Shown here piece after piece: positions 54,541 to 64,000 of a DNA stretch of 64,000 nucleotides. The translations under genes were made by a program, and so were the position numbers. The stretch is taken from assembly GCA_022419385.1 (NCBI GenBank), contig JAJUBI010000001.1:4960001-5024000 (forward strand), read 5' to 3'. The notes below the pieces were generated by a model. It was not told the origin of the DNA. It saw only the letters and a list, made by a program, of their open reading frames with translations, and made no database searches. Origin of the DNA: Paraconiothyrium sp. Pb-2020. Taxonomy: Eukaryota; Ascomycota; Dothideomycetes; Pleosporales; Didymosphaeriaceae. Numbering within the stretch: the first letter of the stretch is position 1; every line of letters begins with the position of its first letter.

Positions 54541-57132
54541 ATGTTCTTTCATCTTCGTTGCGTCGCCCTTCTTGGGCTGCTCTTGTCGCCTTACGTGACT
54601 GCACAGAGCTTTCAAAATGCATCAAGCACGCACCCGACGCAGCCGACATCCTTCAGCTCGGCACTTATGCCGTCCCCGTCGAGATCGCTTAACTCATCCT
54701 CTTCGAACGGTATGGCAGTCCATGATTTCTTCGGAACTCTGCGCTAATCCACTTGGTGTAGGCTACATACAATCTTGCAATAGGGCCTGGCAGACGTATA
54801 ATTCAAAAATAGTACGCCGCTACACGACTGAAACCGTCGAATCTATAAAGACTCTATCCGTCAGCACGAGTTTGCTTGGGATCCAAACATGCTCCTCTAC
54901 CTGCGGAAAAATTTGCTACGCAAGCAATCTGACTATAACCAGCTCGGTATTGGTTCCTGGAACGTACTACGAAACTGAAGTCTCCTACCCAACGCGGCTC
55001 ACCTACACTGAGCCTGCACCAAACTGCACAATACCCGCATCGGACTGTAGGCCGCTGTGGAGCAGCTACACATCCGCCGACGCGGCGTATTCCTCCACTC
55101 TTGGGACTTTGACCTCGCCTTTAACACCCGGTTGCACCGTCGGCTGCACTAGGACCACATGCCGTTTCGGAGGAGGCGACAAGGGCGCAGTACCGACACC
55201 AGGTATCCAAGAGCGCTACTGGAATAGCCTAAAACTATTCTACTTCCCAGAGACCAGAAATGTATCCAGGGACATGTGCGCCGAGTCACCGACTCAAAAA
55301 CCCGTACCTCCAATCTCTGCGACTAGTGAGTATCCCGCACCTGTATGTCAATCGTCTGATTGACGATTCTTGTAGGCTATGTTCCTACTACTACAGAAGG
55401 ATTTGTTGTTCAAGATGGGAAGACGCTCTACAAAGGCAATGTAAGTGAAATCTAGACGGTGCATTGGCACGATCGGTTTCTAATTATGCATCTGTTTTAG
55501 GTCTATATCTCCATAGACCAGTTGGAAGTGGGCGACAATTGTGGTTATACCACTGTCATGCATGACGTTGCATTCCCTGTTGCGTCCACTGATGTTCAAT
55601 CTGACCGGGCAAACGAGGTGAACAGTGGACTGTGGCCTGTAAACTGGGCAGACTTCAACGAGCCTGTTCCGTGGAGTGCCTACGCTGGCGGTCAGGGTAT
55701 GACCTTTCCAACGTTGGATTCAGGAGAAGTCGGCCCCAGCTCCGCACAATATTGCAAAACAGCTATCTGCGGGTTCAACTCAGTCATACCTGGGGAATAC
55801 AATCCTTGGATGATCCTTCCTCAGGCGATCAAGCACTTGGATCCTGAGTGGGCAGATTGCGATATCCCAAATGACTTCACTTGGTTCGACCCTCCGATCG
55901 CTCTTCACAATGCGCCCGCTTTCCTTACTACAACGCCACCTGATCCAGTCAGCACTCCAGCAGCGCCAGCCAGCTCGGCGAGCGCGTTGCCCATTCAGAC
56001 CTCTGATCCCGCACTGAGCGATCCCCCTTCCATTGATCCTCCCACAAACGACCCACCCACAAATGACTTTCCTACCAATAGTGACCCTCCTACCAACGAC
56101 CCGCCGACGACGAACGATCCTCCTTCCAATAATCCTGCAACCAGTGGTGAAACGCCCAACAACCCTGCGTCGAGCCGCCAAGCACCAGCTGATGCTGCAT
56201 CGAGCCCAGCCGACCCTCCTGCCTTGGCCGGCTCTACTGTTAGAAATCATGCTCCTGGCTCCCCGGATCCAAGTAATACTGAAGGTGGATTTCCGAGCAA
56301 CTCTCGTCCCACCGGCAACGGCAACGCTCCAGGGCCATCACCAATAGGGGCTCCTGCCCAAGCTTCGAGACCACAAATCACAGCTGGTCCGACTGTCATC
56401 CCTATCGCTCCGGACGGTCAGGGTCTAGTAATCCACTCTCCTACAACCTTCGCTCCATCCGGCTCTGCTGTCATTGGTGGCACGACGTTCCATCTATCAT
56501 ATGGTGTTCTGACTATGGTGTCTGCTGGTGGCACCTCAAGCATAACCGTAGGAGATGCTAGCCACAATGGAATCGGTACTGTTATTGGGCTTGGTACCGG
56601 AGGTGCCTTCACAATCACCACAGCTGGTGGTTCGTTAGTCTTCGACGTGGAAACAACTATCGAGAACGGAGATCCAGCACAGACGGTGGGAGATGTGATC
56701 GTGTCCGTGGGCAGCGATGGTGTACAGATAAGCGATCTGAAGAAAGGGGGGAAAACTTCCATTGCTTTTACAGACGTTGAGGGTCTCGGTGTCAGTGGTG
56801 CACCATTCACTGAAGTAGCTTCCAATGGGGGCTCTGATGCAGTATCTACGCATAAATCTGGAGACTCTACGATAGATACACAGAGCGAGCTCGCTATAAC
56901 GAGCAGACTTGTTCTGGCCTCATCACGTTCAAGTTTAGGAGGAAACGGACTGGCCGATACCGCGGCTACTGCGTCCGCATCTAAGATTGGGTTGGATGGC
57001 TCCAACCGTGGAAGCGGAACAAGCGTGCCGCCAAGTACGACATCTAACACAGATGAGGGAGCTGCAAGGTCGGTACCGATTCCCTGGTACCTTGGACTAC
57101 TCTCCATGTGCATACTTGCATTGCATATATAA
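54541..57132 (+). CDS. GPI-anchored cell-surface protein with Pro/Asn/Asp repeats
   Basis: Exons 54541-54709, 54762-55325, 55376-55440 and 55501-57132 (introns 52, 50 and 60 bp) give 809 residues. A signal peptide (MFFHLRCVALLGLLLSPYVTAQ) starts the chain. The N-terminal ~400 residues are a Cys-containing, N-glycosylation-rich domain (CSSTCGKICYASN, CTVGCTRTTC). A linker near residues 430-480 repeats DPPTND-type units. The following Gly/Thr/Ser-rich part contains repeated beta-like segments (GGTTFHLSYGVLTMVS). The tail DEGAARS plus a hydrophobic end (WYLGLLSMCILALHI) forms a GPI-attachment signal. Such proteins sit in the cell wall or outer membrane leaflet; I do not recognise a catalytic domain. 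Confidence 0.8.
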
Positions 57133-58506
57133 ACACTTTCTATATATATTAATTATTAATACATCATCGTAACGTAATTTCGCATGTTCTGGCGTTCACG
57201 GTCGCGACGGTGCCAACACGCAGCCTTCCGTCTACCTCAATCTCTACCCCGCACCCTACTCCGGCCTGCAAAGACCCCTTGTTGCTCAAGAACACCCTCC
57301 CCCTGACTAGCTTAAGTACTTCCCACTCGGTCTCAATCTTGAAGTCCTTTCTCATAACCGGACCTTCACACTTCCCTCCGAGACCGCTTTCGGCAGCGCA
57401 GGTAGGATATATGCACAATACTGGCGTGGCTCTGGAGCAGCATCTACACAACACCATTTGTAAACCCGAAATTCATATCAATCTGGGACGTCCATTGATC
57501 AGCATCCCTACTGCTGTCAGTGCCAGTGTAATACAAGTTGTTGTTACGTACCACTGCACAAGCTCTTTGCACGCATCATCACAATGGAGCGCTCTTGCAA
57601 AATGATTGATCAGCCACGTACCCGAACAACGCGTTCCGCCCAAGCCATGCGAAATACGACCATCAAGCAGCACCTCATCATACTGAAAAGTACCATAGGT
57701 ATGCTTTTTCCTAGCAAGGCAAAAGGGTGACCGTGGCTCAGTGTGAACAAGGTGATTCTACCCAATGGCCACCTCCACGCCGCCTCCGCGTACTCGATTA
57801 TCCACTCGAAGATCCTGCCCACAGACGGCGATATCCCCAGATCCAACTCAACTCGACCGGGTAGCTCGCTAGGATCCGCAATGGCTTCTCTTCGAGACTC
57901 ATAGCCTTTGCCAACTGCTATGTTATCCTACGCTTGACGATTCCTTTCCACCTTCTTATTTGAAAGAATCTCTTATTCGTCTCCACATCAGATAATAGGT
58001 GTACTTGGTTGCGTTGTTGACGACTAAATTTGCGCTCGATAATTTGACAGTCGCTCCGTCGTCAGAAACATGGCGTAACTGTGCCTGCCCACGGTATAGA
58101 ATTTGTTGACTTCCCACTTGAACCGCGAAGCGTGACCGTAGTATCATTTGCAGATGCAGTCACCGTTCTGTCAAATTTTCGCTTATAGCCTGGGTCAAGT
58201 CGTGCCCTGCTCGCTGGTGCTGAGTCGCGACATAAGCACTTCTGGATGAAGAGCAACGTCAACCCTGTTATAGGGCATATCAGGATTATGAGTTTACGCA
58301 ACGTCTATAGAAGGACAGCCCATTTCAGAATTGAGTGATTTAAGGACCTATGTTCCACAGGTCAGGAAGCTACATGACATGTTATGCTGCCGCCCATCGG
58401 GTACAAATATCCACCAGTATTTCAACACTACATGCTCAAGCTTGGGGACACTACATATTAATATATTTGCTCATCGAAGACGAGGCCCTTCAAACGAAAA
58501 CTTGAT
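57133..58506. other. Unresolved stretch with coding-like minus-strand fragments
   Basis: Minus-strand frames at 57164-57457, 57473-57673, 57610-57846, 57956-58147 and 58062-58301 have protein-like composition. One of them (58301 downward) starts with a hydrophobic leader-like segment. They lie in different frames and I could not link them by clean introns. This may be a decayed gene. Confidence 0.3.
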
Positions 58507-61316
58507 TCAATGTACTCTTTGCACCTGTCAGTCCATGGCCCCTAACTATGCACGCCTCTACTCACCATATTGACCGAACAGTTTGCGGTCTGGGTTCCAA
58601 ATGTCTCGACCTCTCCTGAAGTATGATTGACCTTGACCTGTTGACTAGTCTGTACCGATGGGTCATTGAAGAGATAGTTGATCGGTTCTAGGCGCATAGC
58701 AGAGTGCGCCGATGTCATGAGAGTATTCGGACTAAATCTCAGTCAATAACGTATGAAGGGTCACATGTATGTTGACCTACAGATCTCCAGTGTGTGGTAC
58801 ATGATGCATTCCCAGATTAAACCATAGGACCCTATAAGGAAAGCATTAGTAGAAGCAAGCAAGGACATTGGATCGTGAGCTTACAGATCTTCCTGGTCTA
58901 AGCTTTCCCCATCGAGGAATTTGGAGAAGTCGACGAGGGGGTTTTCCACGTCGTAGGTGTTGACCCAGTCGGCGGCTCTGGGCTCGGAGTCTTTCTGCTT
59001 TGTGACAAATAAGTGTGCGGTCGCGAAATGGATAGCCTTGCCAGCATTCGAGGAGTCCTTCACGGTAAGATGGGTTGCACCAGCAGCTGCGGTTATCAAC
59101 CTCGGTCCCGGCTAATGCATGATACAGACGATAGCTTACCTCGCTTTATCCTGTATCCTGGGTACTCTCCATAGATGTTTGGCGAACCTTTGTTGACAAT
59201 TGCGTATATCGCTGCATCATTAGGCGCCCATGATATACCAGACTCCTCCTCGTTGGTAATGAAACTTTTCTCCAGCTTCATCGTATTTCGAGGTTTTCCT
59301 TCCGACCAAGGATACTCGACTGTCGCTGGTACCACTTCGACTTTTTGGAAGCTGTTAAATCTTCCAAGGATGTCTAATGGTCGGGGTACAAAGTCAGTAT
59401 AACGCTCACACATCAGCACAGTGGGTAAAGGAGGTGTTCCAGCTAGCCACTAATGTCTGAACACGTCGGACGTAAAGGTACAAGACCTAGTGTCTTTGAC
59501 AATCGGCGAGCCTGAACACCCACTTTGGACCAGGACTTTACGTACCTAGATCCACCTTGAATGTCATGACGTGGTCATGAAGGGCTCCAGATAGGGAATC
59601 GTGGATCTTGAAACCGTAGTCATCGTTCTCTGCGAAGTACGCGGCTGATATGTAGCCCGATGCGCGGACAGAAACCTCGATGGAGCCATCGTAGAAAAAG
59701 TTGTAATCAAAGAGGTAGTCATAGTTGCCGACAGTGGCGATCCAGCGGACTGTGAAAACAACGTTTCTGGCAACGCTAGTGTAGTTTTGCGCAAACGCGA
59801 AGTGTCTTCGAATGGGATAGTTCGTGTCAGCTTCGAAGAGGCAGATGGCATTTGGTACCCTGTAATACTTGTCAAAGTCGAAATTTGAGGTCAGCAAGAA
59901 ACCTACGCAGCATCTAAATACGTTGCATGACCGGGACAATCATAGCCTTTGACAAGCGAGACCATTGAGTTACCCATCCCTCCAAAAGAGTCGAAGTAGA
60001 GCGTCTCGGAAAGAACAGGATCTGAGCCGGCATAATGAGCCAGTGCTTCCTGCAGTGCAAGCTCGTAGATGATACGCTTATCTTGAAAGTGTATATCGAA
60101 CAAAGCAAGACCCAGCTCAGGTGAAGTTGTCATGTAGAATCTGAAATCCATCCACGAGACGAACTCCTCTTTGGCGTCAATGGTGAACCGTCGACTACCC
60201 TCTGACACTGTGATTGGAGGAGGCAGGCCGTCCAAAGGTAGCTCGCCGTGCTTGTCAGTCGATGTCCAAGCACCATCGACGTTAGGAACTGGCTTTTCGA
60301 ACGTTGACGCATAGATTGCATCTTCAAAATCTTTTGTGCTCTTGTAATATTCGCCGCGATAGTACCAGCTAGTCACTTTCCAGTCTTGCCATCGCGGACC
60401 AGCTAGGTGTACTTGAAAGAACACGCCAAGGGGCCTAGAGCTGCACATCAGAGTTTTCGGACGCTATGTCTTTCGAAATGACCTACAGCAGAGTTGTACT
60501 ATCGAAGCCTGAAGGTGACGGTCCGTACAGCGTAATCCACAATGATTGAGTGCCGTCCTCTTCATAAAAGACATTGCCGAGACGTGGAGCAACACCGCCT
60601 TCTACTATTGTCTTCTAAGTGTCAGAGGAAAGCTCGGAGAGGTCCTTGTATACTGACCGAATTCCAGACCTGCGTGGTGATATTCGCGATCTCATCACTG
60701 AGCGCAGCGATCCATTCATCAGTACTGTTGACAGCGTAAATATAAGGAGATCTGGTCTTTCCAGGCTGCTCGCTATTGAAAGGAGATGTGAGTGGTATGA
60801 CTGGGGTCGAATTAGTAGCCGGTAGTGGCCCCACCATGTATTCTTGACGGTAAGGCCCTTCGTTTGAAGTAAACAATACAGTAGCGCGCGCGAAGCGGCT
60901 GGGTTCCTTTCCATGACCGTCGATAAAAGGCAGAGCATCGGATTTGTTCGGTTGAAGCAGGGTAATGCCGCCTACACCTAACCTGCATTTGCGTGAGCTT
61001 GTCCGTAACTGAACTCTTTCCGGCTATACCATACGCTACCGTTTCTGTCGTGCTAAGGGTATTTCAGTAAAACTTTTCATTGCTTTCGCGGTTGGTATAT
61101 CCATGCTCACTTCGGTGCCGGATTAGGATTCACTTGTAGCTTCTGAGTGACAAGTTCAGAAACAGCAATTTGCTCCTCAGCAGATAGTGGGCGCCAGATA
61201 TTTCGATGAGGTGCAGATGTGGTAGGCTGATCTGATGGACATTGTGCACAGTCTTGAATGCTCCCTTGGAAAAGCGTCGCTATGGTGAAGGCCGTAGCGA
61301 GGGGAAAGTATTTCAT
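58507..61316 (-). CDS. Secreted copper amine oxidase
   Basis: Exons: 61316-61134, 61023-60658, 60614-60487, 60440-59907, 59859-59546, 59373-59140, 59111-58885, 58831-58781, 58731-58566 and 58524-58507. A signal peptide (MKYFPLATAFTIATLFQG) starts the protein. NIWRPLSAEEQIAVSEL is an N-domain motif. In the catalytic domain YDCPGHATYLDA, then VGNYDY with the Tyr that becomes topaquinone, LHDHVM (two copper His), and MHHVPHTGDLPNT (third copper His) are all present. LALFDIHF carries the catalytic Asp region. The enzyme oxidises primary amines to aldehydes with O2, giving NH3 and H2O2. The junction between exons 6 and 7 is out of phase by one base (GTAAGC donor after KRG; no in-frame acceptor), so either a base is wrong or the copy is broken there. 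The last tiny exon is uncertain. Confidence 0.85.
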
Positions 61317-62462
61317 GATAGCAGTTATGGTGAGACTGGGCGAATATCAAGGTCGTAGAAGGTTATATTGGAGGGACAGGCGAACATCATGACTTGACTC
61401 TGTTCAATACTTAAGAGAGTTCCTCAGCAAGCTATCTTTACTTTCGCCTAACATCCAGGCTTCGTCTGTGTTGTCTTGTAGGATTTGTGGCGTTACGAGG
61501 TGGGTATTTGATGCTCCGAGACTATCACTTCTCCTGGTCGTCGGGTGGCTGATTGAATTAGAATCGGTCGACGATCTGCATGCCAGCCTGGATAAATCTT
61601 GCGTCGCGCCCAAGTCCAGGTACGAGCTGAGGTGACGGACAAGCGAGCGAATAACATTGCATATGTGAGCAGGGTTAGGCTCACAGTATCTAGCCTTGAA
61701 CTAGCGTTTGGGTCCAGAAAAGCTCTAACGTTGTAGGATTGGTTACTATGAATCACACTCCTGATGTACATCGTATTCACTACCCGTAGCTCCGGCTTAT
61801 GTTGGCCTCTAACACAAGTGAGCACGGCCAACGAGCACCATCTTTCCGTACGTATCCAAGTATCAGAAGGGACTAAGAGGTATTCTCTGTCAGTGGCTGG
61901 CACTAGTTACCAGGAGGCGTTGCGTATAGAAAGCTTCTCACGAAGAAGGCTTGTGAGGCGCCGATAATCGTGGAACGTCTTTACCCCAAGCGACCATGCG
62001 GAGGCTAGTCTCCGTTGTAGCTTCACGTCAAAGGCGCCCCGTTCCGTCGAAAGAAGACTCGCGAAGGCTTCAGCCGCAGGCTCCAACGGAGCTATCCACA
62101 CCGTTCAAGGTGTAGCAACTATGTCGATATCTATGTTAGCTGACTTGCGCTGGTGGACTGTGGCTGACGCGGATTATTCGTACCACGTCAAAGTGTTGAC
62201 TCGTCGCGCACGTAAAGTCTGCCTTATTCGTCTTACTAGAGAGCACAAAGCAGATGCAGAATGACGATATACTATGTGGAGTGCACTCGGAGCAGTTTAC
62301 TGCGCATCTCGCAATCCATTCTCATCGTGGGATCGAAAAGCGGGGTAACTTCCGACCAATGCCACTACACCGCGAATACTTCGAATGGTAGCGCCAACAT
62401 CCCTCTTAATCGAGCCTCTTCCACAGGGGCATGTATAGGCGTCCCGAACCCATTTATGCTCC
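61317..62462. other. Intergenic with an unresolved minus-strand fragment
   Basis: Holds the amine-oxidase promoter. Minus-strand frames at 61404-61903 and 61907-62101 look coding-like but have no ATG, clear introns or recognisable domain. Confidence 0.35.
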
Positions 62463-63711
62463 ATGGCGGAATTCAGGGAACTGACAGTAGCCTGCACGTG
62501 CGGCGCTGCCACCCACACCTTCAGCGTGCCCACATCGTCGCTTCCGATGCCTACGCACCTGTGCAGTTGCAACATATCTCGCCGAATATCTGGATCTCTC
62601 CTAACCAGCTATTTCAACATTACTTACGGCTCGAGTCCACCGAAGCCTGACTTAAGCAGTCTGACACCATATAAGAGCTCAGATATTCTGACGCGCCATT
62701 TTTGTACGACATGCGGGACACAGATGTAAGTTGCAAGACGACTCGGGACTAGGGTCTCTATATGTTCTTTAACAGATGTACTATAATGAGGGAAATTCCG
62801 TTTCTTGGCTGATAAACGAACCCTTCTACAGGTATCTCGAATACAACCACGATGGCCATTTCGAAGCCGCGACCGGGACACTCCAACTCGACAGCACAGA
62901 TGGCCTCATTGATATCAAAGCTCACATCTGGATCGAAGATACCCCAGACGGCGGGGCCAGTGACTTCATTACGCACATCGACGGCAGATCCTTGGACCGG
63001 TATCTTCAAGAACCGCACCAAAGTGATACAATCCCCTCGGACTGGCGCGCCAAAACACAAACTACTCCTTCGACAAGTGAGCGAACATACGCCCACTGCC
63101 ACTGCAAAGGCGTAGAATTCTGGGTCTCGCCCCCGGACGCAGCTTCTCGTAAAGCCTCGTCCCCATGGCCTGATCTACTCATTCCGGACGAGACAGGCAG
63201 GTACACGAACCCCAAGAATATTCCCTGGTGGCTCCCGACCCCCAAACGCTACCTAGCTGGCACCTGCGCGTGCCGCTCTTGCACGCGCGCTTCGGGCTTC
63301 GAAATCACCTTTTGGGCTTTCATTCCCACCGCTAACATCACCCTTGACGCTGAAGGCAGAATACCCTTCACTCGAAGTCCCTACTGGGGAACCATCAAAA
63401 CGTACCAGAGTAGCGACGGTGTCACGAGGCCATTTTGTGCTAGATGCGGCGCATGTCTCTTTTATGATGGGCACAATCGGCCGAGCTTGGTAGATGTTGC
63501 AGCTGGATTATTGGATGCAAGGAGTGGGGCGAGAGCGGAGGAGGTGTTGGCTTGGTGGCCAGGGAGGGTGAGCTTTCGGGAGTATGCGTTAAACAAGGGA
63601 TTGATTAGGGGGTTGGAATATGGTATTAGGGAGTGGGGTAAGACGAATGAGGGAAAGGAGTTTGTGGCCCCTGGTGAATTACTTGACGCTTTTGATGGTA
63701 TGGGCCGATGA
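62463..63711 (+). CDS. Protein with two GFA/CENP-V zinc domains, intron boundary out of phase
   Basis: The first part (62463-62726) encodes a CENP-V/GFA domain: CTCGAATHTF, LCSCNISR and HFCTTCGTQ are its Cys ligands. The second part (62776-63711) contains a second copy: HCHCKGVEF, CACRSCTRASG and FCARCGACLFYDG. GFA-type domains bind zinc; bacterial Gfa proteins were described as helping glutathione-formaldehyde chemistry, while most fungal members have no known substrate. The two parts must be joined across about 50 bp (GTAAGT at 62725 .. AACAG at 62775), but the canonical sites shift the frame by one. The 8-bp sequence CAGATGTA occurs at both edges. Either a non-canonical splice, a base error or a broken copy is present. 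Confidence 0.75.
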
Positions 63712-63867
63712 GCATGCCATGGAGAGGAAGAATGGAAGCGAATTGTCATCCCAAATCACACAGTGTCACACGCAATCTATCAGCTCATTCAGCTCTGCAT
63801 TCTATACCCTTGAAAAGTCTCCGTATCAACGAGCGGCAACCCTCCCACCTGACAAATCATCCTTATC

Positions 63868-64000
63868 TTATTGCCCAAACGCCCAACTAGGCAAGGTCTC
63901 GCTCGTTAGACCCCTCATCTCACGCTCTCTCTTCGCTTCCATCATCTCTCTAAATACCAAGTACGGCAAATATGCCACTTTAGGCCTATCATGAGCGCTG
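63868..64000 (-). CDS. 3' end of an unidentified gene (runs off right edge)
   Basis: On the minus strand a frame open at the window edge ends at TAA 63870-63868. Its last 44 residues include RPKVAYLPYLVFREMMEAKR and end TSETLPSWAFGQ. Composition and lack of stops look like real coding sequence, and it is convergent with the GFA gene 156 bp away. Too short to identify. Confidence 0.5.
   Translation of the reverse strand, partial: SAHDRPKVAYLPYLVFREMMEAKREREMRGLTSETLPSWAFGQ

Noticed and set aside
1..64000. CRISPR arrays, prokaryotic operons, intact transposases
   Set aside because: Gene structure is eukaryotic with introns throughout; no spaced direct repeats or transposase motifs were found.

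Overview
The window comes from a filamentous ascomycete (Pezizomycotina). Genes are split by short introns, mostly 43-144 bp, with GT..AG ends and CTGAC/CTAAC-like branch sites. HapX, KDM5/Lid2, an extracellular copper amine oxidase, an NRPS-like enzyme and DUF3405 proteins are typical of that group. A Dothideomycete is my best guess, but this is inference only. All multi-exon models were built by hand from splice motifs and reading-frame phase.

Left part (1-14.5 kb): the 5' end of a SYG1/XPR1-type SPX protein enters from the left edge, with four CACGTG boxes within 300 bp upstream. An SDR, an RS-rich protein, a possible single-pass membrane protein and the iron regulator HapX follow. HapX is associated with perfect ATCTGATAA-type (SreA/Fep1-like GATA) sites, one just 5' of the start and two as an 11-bp inverted repeat 0.85 kb downstream. 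That pair lies in a 3.7-kb stretch without a recognisable gene. A carboxylesterase remnant lacking its N-terminal half ends this part.

Middle (14.5-34.9 kb): a housekeeping block holds dTMP kinase, SLX1, KDM5-like demethylase, OXA1, MIM1, p47/Shp1-like cofactor, a DUF3405 membrane protein, a SurE-type secreted phosphatase and a Ca3427-like binding-protein-fold protein. KDM5 and p47 each carry an apparent one-base frame break inside otherwise conserved coding sequence.

Right-middle (35.3-44.5 kb): a possible small specialised-metabolism group holds an FMO, a hypothetical protein, an NRPS-like A-T-C enzyme and a heme-thiolate (chloroperoxidase-type) peroxidase. The NRPS-like protein ends in an unusual Glu/Lys/Asp-rich tandem-repeat tail of about 130 residues.

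Right part (45.5-64 kb): a 1,744-residue protein with a RasGAP-like patch and a GC-AG intron, the polyphosphatase PPX1, a GPI-anchored Pro/Asn/Asp-rich surface protein, a secreted copper amine oxidase, a double GFA/CENP-V-domain protein, and the 3' end of a gene running off the right edge. Several stretches (4.4-6.2, 57.2-58.3, 61.4-62.1 kb) hold coding-like fragments I could not assemble. I found no tRNA, rRNA, CRISPR array or intact transposon.
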